From positions 258 through 64,257 of the forward strand of contig VZRS01006544.1 of the NCBI GenBank assembly GCA_013398055.1: 64,000 nt of DNA, in the 5' to 3' direction. Source of the DNA: Ifrita kowaldi. Its lineage: Eukaryota > Chordata > Aves > Passeriformes > Cinclosomatidae. Made by a program: the position numbers and the translations under genes. The notes under the pieces are model-generated. The model searched no databases. It worked only from the letters and a program-made list of their open reading frames with translations, and was not told where the DNA came from. The stretch's first letter is position 1. Every line of letters starts with the position of its first letter. This document shows, one piece after another, positions 34,401 through 46,202 of this stretch.

Positions 34401-37400
34401 CTTTGGTCTGCATTTCTATGAGTCACTGGAAAGCTGCAGTGTTCCTGTGTAGAACGTAATGGGTGTCACATAAACCCAGGTTGCTACACTGCAGGTTAAC
34501 TGTGAGCAGAGCAGAGATGAAGAAAGGAATTTAGCGTGGGCAAGAGGCACACCCTCTATTTTGGCAAGAAGCAGTTCACATTCTTACTCTGATTTACACT
34601 AGTTTATAGAGAAGGCTGAACTGAGTTCTTGAAGCATGTGGTAGTGTTTAACTGAATAAAACTTGGAATCAGCTTCAAGTACCGCATGTGGAGAGATCAA
34701 AGCTATTAGACTATATATTTTGTATAGCAAATATCTATGATGAAGAAATAAATTCATATCAGTAATAGCCAACAGGGAGAACTCTCTGAAAACAAAGGCT
34801 GGTGCGGTGACGTCCCTCTGTTTATGTGTTTTGCAGGGAGATTGATTATTAGAGCCCCCACTTTAACATAAACTCTGCAAAGGCTTGTGTACTTTGCACG
34901 AAGCCACTCGTGCTCCTGAGGCTGAGGCCAAGGCACGTGCGGTGACGGAGCTGGGCTCTCCAGGCTCGTGGCACCAGGGCAGCAGCTCTGCCTCCCTGGC
35001 CAGGGAAGGGATGGGGGCTGCACTTTCTTCTCAGTTACGTGGGAAATACTTTCCTCTGGTGCAGTCAGGCTGATATAACTGCCTCTGTCCATGTTTTTCC
35101 TAAAGGGAAAGAGGGAGAAAAAAGCCTTTGCTTGGCTTTTTTTTGGCACATCTAATTGTTGCCTAGTCCGGATGAAGAGGAACCAAGGATGAACTGCAAT
35201 GCCTGTCCTAGAGAATCTGTGAAAATCCAGGGTCCTTCTGCAACCCTTGGCACTGATGCTGACCTCCCAGCCATCACCATGGAGGGTCCTTTGCAACTGA
35301 GGATGGCAGCCACTTTCTCCACCATCCTCTTCTGAGACCTCCTCTCTCCCCCTCCCTGCTTGCTTTCCCCCACCTAGTGCAGTTCATCTTTCATGTTCTG
35401 GTTATTTATCTGAAGCCTGCTCTCCAGGGCTGCCCCACGTGGCTATTTTAGTCATTTCCTCCAGCAAGTTCCTGCAATTGTTGGGCTGGCATTGTGTGAG
35501 TCACCCACCACACTTCCTCCCACGCTCCCTCCCAGATGGGAAAAGCCTCCTGCTAGTTTTCCTTTGTTAACCAAGGCATCCTGAAGTGATTCCACCTTTA
35601 ACAGCACAAAGGCCATGCTTGACGGCGGCAGCCAGGTGCTTTGCAGGACCAGAGCAGAGACACCATCAGAGCAGAGGACACCACTGAGCTGCCTGGCAAG
35701 TGGTGCAAGCAGGGGAAACCAGCTGGGCTGATCTGCCCCTTCCTTTTCTTCCTGCAGGTCCATGTGGTCACTCTGTCCCTGGGGCTTTGACTGGGAGTGA
35801 AGCCAGATTTCAATCAGAGAGAGACCCAGACCTGGGCTTTGCAGCTGCAAAGTGACCTTTCCTGCCTGGAGGACACTTGCACATTGCACCCAGCATCTGC
35901 TTGCCCTAGCACCAGCAAAAAACCCTGGACCAGACTGTCCCCTTTAGTAGACACGAGGCACAGCAATCTCTGCTGCTCAAAGCCACAAGTCTCTGCAAGC
36001 AGAGACCTTTTGGTGATGGCAATGCTGGTGCTGATTGTCACCACTCCGTGATGGAGAGCAGGGCTGGCAGGAGCCATCCCAGCACGCTGTGTGTGTGCAG
36101 AGTGGTGGGAGGCTGCCCTGTGCATCTGGGCACCACATGGCCCTGAGAAATCACAGCTCACACCTGGCCACGTGTTGGCTTGGCTTCCCAACAAATGAGA
36201 TGCTGGCATGTGAACACTGGAAGTATCTAAAATATATGCAGGGCAGGTATCTAAATATACGTGATGTGTGTGTGTTTAAAATCTGAAGGAAACAGCCCAA
36301 CAAGGCTTTTTTACATTCCGTCATGTTTCTTTTTGCTTGTTTGTTTTGCTTTGGGCTTTTTGTATGTTTTCATACAAAATAAAACTACATTTTTTCACCC
36401 CTGAGTGCCAGGCTGGTATGGCATTAACATTTCTATCCCCGCAGAGAGTGGCAATCATTGGCAAGTTTGAGCCTAACAACTCCTTCTGTTTATTTGATGG
36501 AGATATAATGTTTTTCCCACTTGTGCTGTGCTGGACAGACTAATCCTCAGTGATGCCCCTTGCAGACCAGCCTTGCCTCCATTCAAAGAAGTCTAGCACT
36601 ATGTTTGTGGGTCCTCCCTGGAAGTGCCCCAGGGCACACTCACTTCTCTGTCCTGCCTTGCACTGAGTGTGGGTGAGGTGCAGCAAAGGGAGCCCTTTGG
36701 AGTAAGCCCATATGTGCCCATGGGTGGGTGCTGAACCCTGCAACAGCCAGGCAGGAGAAGGCACAGGCAGCTCTCCAGAATGCTTTTCTGAAGCTGTCCC
36801 TGAAAGACCAGGGACCGTACATGGTGCTCCTCCTTTATACAAGAGGAAATCTGGCATTTCTCCCCCATTAGTACCTGAGGATATTGGCTCAGCTGATGTT
36901 TTTTTGAACTGCTTGTTAGGTCTGCTCTTCAGTGACACAGTTCCTACTGGGAGGGTACTAAAATCACCACCCAGTTGCAGGGGATAATTATCATTTCTGC
37001 AGGAGCAATCCTGATGTTTCTCATTAGCACCAGTGCTATGTATGGAAACCTGTTCTTTGGAGGGAGCAGATGGCAAACGTGTCCCTCAAGAGCACTGGAG
37101 AAGAGGAAGGCTGAACTGCCACCACCAGAAGCATCTGTCGGTCCTGTGCATGGGTAGCATTGTCCCGGGACAGTCTGAGGCTTTTCTAACACATGGAGAC
37201 ATGTCAGAAGGTGGAAGAAAAGGAAAGGAAAGGACTGTAGAAGGAAAGCTTTAAAAAAGTGTCCCGTGAATGAAATCCCATGATTTCTCTCCATGGTTTC
37301 ACTCAAATATAGTGATCAGGTAATGATGCAGGAGGAAGATGGGGAGGGAATTTATGAGCCATGGGTTGGGCTTGGCCTATCCTTCAGCATCTCACAGCAC

Positions 37401-38494
37401 AGGGCCATGAAGAACGACTGGTTTATGCCTCAGGGATGGTGCATGGGTTCTTTTCAGTGCAAGTGCAAGGAAAAAAACCCCTCTCCTAAACACTGTGTCC
37501 TTACCCTACAAGGAACAGAGAGATACCCTGTACATATGAAAAGGCAGACAGCACATCCAAATTACTCTATTAATCTCTGGAGGCATCAATTCTCTCTCTA
37601 CCACACAGATGCAAGGAAGCTGTTGGCTCCGAGCCTGGTGCAACGGTGCAGCAGCACAGGGGTAATACACCCAGACCATTCCTTCCTTTGTCATTTCTCA
37701 GAGCATCTGGGATCTTTTTTCCTAAAAAAAACTGATCCAAAATCTGAAAATTACCTAAAACTCATCAAAATCAGGAGATTGGGAGGGTTGAATGTGCCTC
37801 CTCACATCTGTTTGGGGTTGTTCTACAGCCATGAGCTATCCTGCTTTCTGAATTTGCTCCTCTAAAGCCTGTTGGGACAGTCATTGTAGGCAGGCTGCTG
37901 TGGGTCCCCAGAAACACTCTACTGAATTTGGTGCCACAGAGGTCCAGCAGATCCCTGCTGAACTTCTCTCAGCACACTTTCAGTAGGGCTACTGGCTGTC
38001 GCAGGAGCAAGAGCATTAAGGAATCAACCTCCTTCTGAATTTAATGGGCTTGAAACTGTGAAACCCTGGAGTTTGAGGTGAAGAGGTTGGCGAGCTGTAA
38101 AATGTTTGTTTTACTCCCAGTCCTGCTTCCTGCAACACTTGAAACAGCAGAGACAGTGAAGGATTCCCTATATCCACAACCTCAAGCCCTTGTCTTCTTC
38201 TCCAGGGCCATGGAGAACTGGATCCCTGGAAGTATTTTTTCCCCAAAGATGAGTTTCTTCAGTTCAGCCAACTGTTACTATGAGTTAAATATTATATATT
38301 AGCATATATTAAATACCAAAATAAACATAAAATATAAAAACATCCAAGAAGTCACATCCCAAGCCTGCCTCACACCAAGCTCTAGTTTTGCTGGTCTGCA
38401 TCTACTACCTTGGTCAGTAAAGCAGGTATCTTAACTCCTCAGGTCACATTAACTATAGGACTGGAGCACCTCGCAATGCTGAAAGTGATTCTCA
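28471..38494. other. Intergenic, about 10 kb, no gene recognised
   Basis: Alternating GC-moderate and AT-rich sequence. Open frames such as 29224-29784 (+), 34754-35296 (-), 36540-37076 (-) and 37293-37865 (+) have no recognisable domain and overlap other frames. A G-quadruplex motif is listed separately (30801-30823). A short segment at 28823-28848 resembles the start of a MIR core but is too short to call. AT-rich low-complexity sequence lies at 38281-38341. Confidence 0.55.
30801..30823 (+). repeat. G-run cluster with G-quadruplex potential
   Basis: Five G runs of 3-4 bases are separated by loops of one to three bases (GGGG-A-GGGG-A-GGG-A-GGG-TCA-GGG). This satisfies the usual G3+N1-7 rule. 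No gene is nearby to give it a role. Confidence 0.6.
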
Positions 38495-38585
38495 CACAAC
38501 CTCCCTTCGATAGATGTGAGTGGAAAAATCATAAGGGTAAGTGACTGGCTGAGGTCAGATGAGTGTTTGCAGCAAACTGGTGTCT
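38495..38585 (+). mobile_element. Probable MIR/CORE-SINE relic
   Basis: The order CTCCCTTCGATAGATGTGAG, then AAGGGTAAGTGACTGGCTGA, then GGTCAGATGAG matches the conserved core of MIR-type SINEs ('CAGATGAGG ... GGTTAAGTGACTTGCCCAAG ... GTCACACAG'). Relics of this family are known in bird genomes at low copy. The tRNA-like 5' part was not recognised. Confidence 0.5.
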
Positions 38586-40640
38586 CCTGAACTGATTGTC
38601 ACCAAAGACTCTGCAAGGCCTCTGCAGGACTGCACCTGCTAGGACCAGGATGCTCAGGGATGACTTAGACCCCTTACAGCCTCTGTGCATTTTAAAATGT
38701 GTATGCTTGCTTTGCTTTAAAGTCAGCCCTTTAAGCTATAAGGTTTTCTGGCACTGGCACAGGGATGCTCAACCTGACCTAATTTTACGGATCTTTCTCA
38801 TCTATAACCTCTATGGTTTGTTGACTACAAGGATTGCTGCATTTCTCATTAGAGGTTAGAAACTATTTTTGTGCTTTTGTTCACTCAGCACAGAACATAG
38901 AGAAAAATCTCCTAGGTTATCATTCGGTGTCGGTTGGGGCTGCAGTCCATGAAGATGCAGCATACTGCTGCAAAATCATCTTTTCCCTGAGAAACATGAA
39001 ACCAAGAAAACCGGGACCAGACCTACAGTATTCACATATAAAATTCTCCCTGTGTTGGTATCTTATTTTTTATGTAGACTGCTCAAACTCAGGACTTCTT
39101 TAGTGAGGCCAGTTCTCTAAGCACATAGCCATGAGCTACAATTCCATCTCTTGTTGCACCTTTGGACGGTGTAGCTGCCTCTCACGGGTTGGCAGTGGAG
39201 CTCTTGCTGATGTGTGTGACAGCACAGGGGCTCTGGGGTGTTTTTCATTACCCCACCCTCGCTGTCGATCGTGGCAATGTTTTCCAGACCCCTTGGCACC
39301 AGCACAGGTTGTGCACTGCGGAGGGAGCAGGCAGCGTGTCCTCCAGCTGCCCCGCAGAGCCCTTCTCCCCAGCGCCCTCTTTCCAGGCTTACACCGGGAG
39401 GACGGGGAGGAGCAGTGCGGCGATCCTGCTCTATCTCTGCAAGAGAGTGAATGCCCAAGAGGCAGCAAGATGAGGAATGAGGCTGAGGTTACCACAAACC
39501 TCCCTCTCCCAGCAGACAGCAGGCAGCAGAGGTCGTGTCCCATCTCTGGGACAGCGCTATTCCCAGCACATCTTCACGTGCGCTCTGCTTTCCAGCCTGG
39601 GGCTCAACCCTGCTGCGTCTTGTTAGTCCATTTTTCAGTCTCCTTGCTGACCTTTTTGGTGTCCCATGGCCACCCACAGGCAGGGGCTGTGCTGCGGACC
39701 CTCACCCACCAGTGGTGTGTGGTGCTCTGGGCAACACATCACAGAGCCCACAAGAGGGTGATGAACAGCAGCACCTCTGCTATGGCCAAGATGCCCTGGG
39801 GAGCATTTCCATCCTTCATACACCAGGATGCTTCCCCTTATTTGTTTACTTTTAAACAGCGACTTGCTGTTTCTTACAGGGGAAGTAAAGGGGAAGGAGA
39901 CAATTGTGCCTGTTTCCATTAAGAAATATGGTGATGAAAGAAAGAAGGAAAGGAATGAAGAAAAAGAGAAAGAGAGGAAGANTAATTAAGCCTAGGATTT
40001 CACAAATACCTTCTCAGAGGCTTCTGGTGAAGATCAAGTGTAATATAACATTAAATATTTAGTGTGTCCTCTCAAAAGGGATTTGATCTTTACATATGAA
40101 AAAGGGATGAGACTTACAGATTAAACAGATCTTTTTAATATCCAGCTTCAGTTACTGAAAATAACAATGCAATTTTCCGTGACTGAAGAATTTGCATGTG
40201 GGGGATTAGGCAGAATGATTAGACATGAGGGACAGAGCGCAGGCCTGGGGAAGCTGTGCCGTATTGCAGGTGTCACTGAGGGACACACAGAGAGACCTGG
40301 GAGGAGAAACACTGTCAGCCAGAAGGGGTGGGGCAGGAAAAAAGTGACCATATACATGAAGAAGGGTTGGGTAATACTCAGGTGTGGTGGCCTCATAGTT
40401 TCCCAGTTGGCCATCAAGCGAACAACACATCCTAGAGTGCTGCTGGGGTACCTCTCTGTATGCAGGGAAGCTCAGGAGTCTTCCCAAAGGACTCTGCAGA
40501 GTCCCTCCTGCCCCAGATAGTGTATCCAAGCAGGAGATACCATGCCATAGGTATGTATATTTATATACACAAATGCATGCATATTAAAAGAGAGAATTTC
40601 TGAAATGCATTTCTCAGGCAGCCAAAAAAATACTTCAAAA
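38586..40640. other. Intergenic; CpG-containing block and purine tract
   Basis: Around 39160-39440 about a dozen CpG occur in 280 bases, and the longest open frame of the window (39131-39922, 263 codons) starts there. Three other frames are also open across it, so base composition explains it better than coding. No domain is recognised. Confidence 0.5.
39936..39981 (+). repeat. Polypurine (GA-rich) tract next to an ambiguous base
   Basis: Almost uninterrupted A/G from GAAAGAAAGAAGGAAAGG through AAAGAGAAAGAGAGGAAG, with one T (39956). The single N of the window is at 39982, so the tract length here may be mis-assembled. Confidence 0.8.
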
Positions 40641-41045
40641 GACAGAATCATGGAATGGTTTGGGTAGGAAGGGACCTTCAAAGGTCATCTAGTCCAACCC
40701 CCCTGCAGTGAGCAGGGACATCTTCAACTTTATCATGTTGCTGGAACCCTGTCCAATATGGTCTTGAATGTTTCCAGGGTTGGGGCATCTACCACCCCTC
40801 TGGGCAACTTGTTCCCGTGTTTGACCAACCTCGTAACAAAAAATTTCTTCCTTCCAATGTTTAAAAACATTGTCCCTCATCCTATCGCAGCAGGCCCTGC
40901 TTAAATGTGTGTCCCCATCTTTCTTAGATGATAGACCCCCTTCAAGTACTGAAAGGCCACAATAAGACCTTCTTGGAGCCTTCTCCAGCTGAAGAACCTG
41001 AGTTCTCAAAGTCTTTCCACATGGAAGAGGAGTTCCATCCCTATG
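40641..41045 (-). mobile_element. CR1 LINE 3' fragment (reverse orientation), less diverged
   Basis: On the + strand it begins AGAATCATGGAATGGTTTGG, then GAAGGGACCTTCAAAGGTCA and TCTAGTCCAACCCCCCTGCA, exactly the reverse complement of an avian CR1 3' end. It continues through TCTGGGCAACTTGTTCC, CTTCCTTCCAATGT and CTTCTCCAGCTGAAGAACC. It is closer to consensus than the other copies here and so probably younger. It is 5' truncated at about 41045. Confidence 0.94.
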
Positions 41046-44000
41046 TATGAAGAAAGCGAAAATCACAATGCTCACAGTTTGTTAAAATGAAGGGTTAAAA
41101 GAGAAGGATCTCCCTGCTGCCACAAACCCTTCTCTTTTTCTGCTTTTAAGCAAGAAAACTGTGAGATGAAGACAGGTCATGTCAGAGCCTGCACTTTGTT
41201 TCTCTAAATGCCTCTAGGAGAGCTGAACTGATGTGATGTGGCAGCAGCACGAGGCACAGCATAGAGCTCTGCCGTGGTAGAGACCAGCCAAACATGGCCA
41301 GAGCTGTGGGGATGCCACACTTCTCTGCTGCCCTGGCTCAAGCCCCTTTTTCGCTTCAGTCTTTCCTAAACAATGCATTTATAGTGTTTGGCCTGGGAAA
41401 ACAGGCTTTTCTGACCTTCTGTGAAGTTGATTTCAGCCCTTTTTTCCAAGTACAGCTCTGTGCCATTTTTGTGTCTGAATGAGCAGTAAGTACCTACATG
41501 GGAAAAAGGTGGGGGTGGCTCAGTCAAGAAAATAAGCCTTCCCCAGTCTTTCCACAACACTCCAGTTTCAATTGTGTCCCTTTTTTGTTCTGTGGAGCAA
41601 AACCCTGAATGATTTCAGTCATTTCCCTTTCAAAATAATTGCTTTCCTGATGCAGCTCCTTGATGCAGACCAAGCAAAGAAGTGTTTTTCTTTCCAGCAG
41701 CCCCGGTGAAGGAGTGGCAGATACTGCAAATGGAGTCCTGGTGAGCTCAGCATTACTAATGCCCATCAGACCCAGTTCTCATCACTGTATTGCAGCAACT
41801 TGCAAATTTTAAAATGCACTAAAGCCGGTGAAACCTGTCTTCAGTTTACCATTTAGATTTGCCAAATTCAGAATCAGAAGACACTCTTATACACATCTGC
41901 TCTGACTTCCCAGGCAGCTCAGGCCAGAGGTTCTCTGAATTAATTTGCCTTTGAACTGGAATATTTCTGTTTAAAAATGCATTGTAGGAAAATTTCTGGG
42001 GTTTGAAAATCCATCCCAGTCTATGCTAAACCTCCCCCATGTTTGGTTAATGTCATTCTTAAAACACCTTCCCTTTGATCTACAACCCCCATCCTCTGAC
42101 ACCCAGCTCTAGATTTTGCTGCACTTTGTGTCCCAGATTGATGAGCTCTCTTCATCACATTTTTGTTCTCTTTAGCTTCGCTTACAGTGGAGTTTGCCTT
42201 GCCTTCCTTTGGGCAGCTGCAGTGAGAATGTCTCCAGCACAGCAAGTCAGCTTGTATAAAGAGCAAGGCTCTTTATACTCAGTTGAGGGGAACAGGTACT
42301 TTGAGGATACATTTTTGTCACCTGTTTTAGACCTCTCCTTTAGAAGGAGAATTGCACCCCTAAAGTGCTTATTTTCTCTGCATTGGCTTCAAAGGGAGCC
42401 TGAAGGATAAGTTTAAATAATATCTGTGTTTAGTCAGATGAGAACCACCCAAGCAGGCAGTGATCCAGCCTTCTGAATTCATCTCTGACAAACTCCAAAA
42501 CCACTCTGAGAGCCTCAAATGCTGTTTTACAAAGCATAGCTATCGCTCCTTGCAGTTGTGCCCATCATACTTCCTCAATGCTTCACAGCTTCCCAAACCC
42601 TTCCTGCAGTGGCTGCTACTATGATTCACAGGATCCCACCACATCCCACTATCCCAGCAGTCCAAGCTGGGGAGTGAGCTCCCTACCCATGACAAGGGTG
42701 CGGCACTGTTGTCTTTTCAGGGTTTGTTTTTACTGTGTCTGTGGAGAGCTCCAGGGTCTGTTTAGCAGCTCCACGTCTGCTGACACCTCAATAAGCATGA
42801 CCTGCTCCTGGGGATGGCACGGCTGCTCGGCCCCTGCAAGACAGCTCTGCTATGCCACCCCCACCTCCCCACCCAAAACACTGGGATGCACTGAAGGCAG
42901 GAAATAAAAAGGGAGATATCACTGAGTCAAGGCCAGAATGGAGTTTCCTCATCTCTCAGAGAGAATGGTCTCACTAAAAGGAAAGCTTCTTGGTTTGGCT
43001 GGGCGAGCCCTGAGCAAAGATTAGGATCTGGGAAAGATGGATTCTGCAGGGAAACACCGTCCTCCTGCTGGCACAGCAGGTGCACATCTGGCCTCCTTCG
43101 TGTCCCATGGCAGAGGCAGGTGGCTCTGCAGCTGCAGTGACACCAGTGATGGCTCTGACCACGGCTCCTGCCCCTGGGGACAGGTGCTGGAGCTGCTGGG
43201 CAGTAGTGGTGTATCCCTCCCACCCTGCTTTCCCTGGACTGTTATTTCCCCTCATAACTCTGTTCCAGGTGTTCTTCCTGGACACCCTTTGTCTGCACCA
43301 TTTATGTGTACTTTCACTTCATCCAAAAATGCCTGTTCTCTCCTAGGCCTTTCTCCAGGACATTGTGAAGAAGAAGCAAGCAAACAGACTGAGACCAAAA
43401 CAAGAGGGTCTCATTTTCCTTCCCCTCATCAGCTCTTCGGACTATTTACTACTTCTGAAAATTCAGAGAAATCCTTGCTTGCTGTGGGGCTGTGTCTAGC
43501 TCTCTACTGGGTCCCAGACTGCTGCACATTCCCACGGCAGCTAAGGGAAGGAAGAGAAGTTCTCTTCGTTCCCAACCAGGAGTGCCTGCCTACACCTTAG
43601 TCCAGCCTCCAGGCAAACATCCATGCCTACCTGAAGGATTGGAATTGCCACCTCTGCAAATCAGCAGAGAAATGTGCAGAGCAGAAGGGAGCACAAAATA
43701 AGACCATAAATTCTCTGTAAGTGGATGGTTCACATACTTGGAATGAGCACCTGGAGAGATTGCTGACACCCCATCTATCCAGGCAGCTGCAGGCACTTCA
43801 GAGTAAACAGCACAGATCCAGCTGAGAGATATCTGCCTTCCCAGCCTGGAAAGCTAGTCCTGTCCCTGCCAGTCCTGTCCCCTCCAGCCTTATTTCCCCA
43901 CATCCTACCTCCTCCAGCCTTGTCCCTTCTAGACCTGTCCCTCAGTCCTTAACCTCACCCTTGAAAACCCAGCTCTGATGTCTGTTGTGTTTTCCCATTT

Positions 44001-46129
44001 AAGTGCATGAAATGTGATGTACAGACACACGTTGTCAGCTGGGACCATGTTGGCTACCTGGGCTGGAGGTGAAGGGAGGCCTGGTGAGAGATGCAGGATG
44101 AACAGCTGGGAACCAAAGTGCTCCCTGCACTTGCATCATGGGGGTGAGGATGAGTTGGCATCACCAGCTTGCGTTCTACTGACTACTGGGGTTTAACATC
44201 CACGTCTGGGGGAAGGGGGCTTGGCTGAGCCTGACCCACAGCCAGCAGCAGAAGGCAGAGCTGAGAGCCCCTGCAGTACCAGGGACCTCGTGAGGACTGG
44301 CCCATCCAGCTCCAGGCCACAGCACTCCCACGGGACACAGCACACACAGCCCCACAGTCTTGTGTCCTGCCACTTGTGTTCATGTGGGCAAGGAGAAACT
44401 TCAACCTGTTCATAAAAGTAGTAGTGGATTTTATATATATTAATATAAGACAACATCACACCAAAACTGCTGATTTTTTTCTTCCTGGCCTGGCTTTGAC
44501 AGAGATTCCTGTCTATTGACAGGAAAAGTTCCATTTAACTTTTTCCCCATTAGTTTTACTACCAATTCATCCCATACTGACTTTCCATCAGCTGTGTCTT
44601 AGCTTTTGCTTTTACATGGTTCTTCAATAGCAGAGAATTTCTTTAAGAGGTAAACAAAACCATCCTTGTCTGCAGTTATTTCTTGCTATTTTTTCCCATA
44701 TGTTTTTCATCACTGATCCATGGGAAAGTGGATTGTTTTGTTTTAAAAACACATCTGTTGAGGTGAAGTTAAAAGGAAATCAAACAACCTACTGGAGAAA
44801 AGTCTTGAAGGCAATGAAGGTTCCCAACCAGTGATGCTTCTTTCCTTGCTAAGAAAATCTCCACCAATGAAGCAGCTGTTGAGCACAAGTCTGGGGAAAG
44901 GCAATCCCCCAGTCACCTCATAATGTGGATCTGGTAGGTCTGAGTCTTTGGTCTTCCAGTTATTTCCTTGTGTGTGTAATTAGCATTGATCCTGACATAC
45001 ACAGCAGTCCTGAAGAAGGATAATACCTGCTAAGTAAATTGCATTGTTATGCACAAGCCTGTTATGTGTGTCTTTCTCAAAGACAAACCTTAAGGCTTAA
45101 TGTATGCTTGCATAAAGACATCACACCTCCTCGAATAACTGGGGAGAATATTGCGAGTGGAGCAGTTACTACAAGAGATCCCATTTTAAAAGGTCCACCT
45201 TAGCTCCAATGCCTGGTGCAGAGCATGAACATGTTCATTGCAGGCACCAAGGCATGGAGACAGGGCAGGTGGTTTGGGTGAGGGCTGCAAAGAGCGGCAC
45301 AGACAGAAAAGGGTGGGTGGAGTAAGAGCAAACCTCGGGTATCGACACGCACAGCGTTCCTTTGCGACAAGTGTGGCTGCCTGTCTCTAATGCAGAGCCC
45401 ACAGAGGTGAAGGACGCTCTTTCACATTTCCATTGAGCTGCATATATTGAGTGGCCTTTCAAATCCATCCCAATTGTCAAAGGCATTTTCTTTCCAGATA
45501 ACCCAAGCTAATATAATGCAGCAGCCTCAGGCTGAATCCCAGCTGAGAGCAGAGTCAGGTCAGTTATGTTACTTCAGTTTGTGATTGTCCTCATAAGTTC
45601 TTCATAAACTGTATCTAAGGTAGCTTGTAGGTGACAATGCATGCTGATTTGTGAGGAAGGATTTTCGTGCTAAATGGATGATATAGATATGATATATCAG
45701 CAGGGAGAGGGCAAGAACACATCCTCACTCTGTCCCTGCAATCAGTGGGTTGGGTAGAGCTTGTTAGACATGGGCCCTTCATTAGAAGCTGTTCCCTACA
45801 CATCAGTTTTTATCTTCCTCTGTCCAGAGTGACCAACAGTGGCACATTCCTTGGAGATCCCCTGCCTGATGTGACCAGCTTGAGGTGGTGGCTCCCAGCT
45901 CACAGGCAGTGGGTCCATGAGCCCTGTGGCCACAGGGAGAGCAGGATTTCTGCAACATCACATGCGTGCAGCACATGGGAAAGACAGTCAGTACGTTTGG
46001 TATAAAGCACTTAATGATCTGGGCTGCCCTCTAATTAATTGTCTATTTAAAATTAACAATAATAATGAATATTGGACTCATTTATTATTTGTATTAGTAG
46101 AACAGAAAGCACAATACAGAAATGTTAAT
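41046..46129. other. Intergenic, no gene recognised
   Basis: No supported gene. GC-rich, stop-poor stretches (for example 43030-43250) create long open frames on both strands with no domain. A CCT-rich degenerate repeat is listed separately (43855-43950). Confidence 0.55.
43855..43950. repeat. Degenerate CCTGTCCC/CTCCAGCC repeat
   Basis: The phrases AGTCCTGTCCC, CTCCAGCCTT and AGACCTGTCCCTCAG recur several times in about 95 bases, a decayed minisatellite of roughly 15-30 base units rich in pyrimidines. Confidence 0.55.
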
Positions 46130-46202
46130 TATGTTCATTTCACATATGATAAAAAAAAGTGAAGCAGAGATGGGTGGAATGCCTTCTTCAATGTCACGCT
46201 TC
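46130..46202 (+). mobile_element. Probable MIR-core-like relic
   Basis: TTCATTTCACATATGATAAA, then GTGAAGCAGAGATGGGTGG, then CTTCAATGTCACGC follows the spacing of the MIR core ('TCATTTTACAGATGAGGAAA ... GAGGCACAGAGAGGT ... CCAAGGTCACAC'). It is diverged, and chance similarity cannot be excluded by eye. Confidence 0.42.

Noticed and set aside
34754..35296. 180-codon open frame on -
   Set aside because: No recognisable domain and no conserved motif; a chance frame.
36540..37076. 178-codon open frame on -
   Set aside because: No domain; overlaps several other open frames of similar length.
37293..37865. 190-codon open frame on +
   Set aside because: Composition is unremarkable and I recognise no family; no exon signals or neighbouring exons.
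43037..43600. 187-codon open frame on +
   Set aside because: Opposite-strand frames are open at the same place because the DNA is GC-rich; Ser/Cys-rich with no domain.
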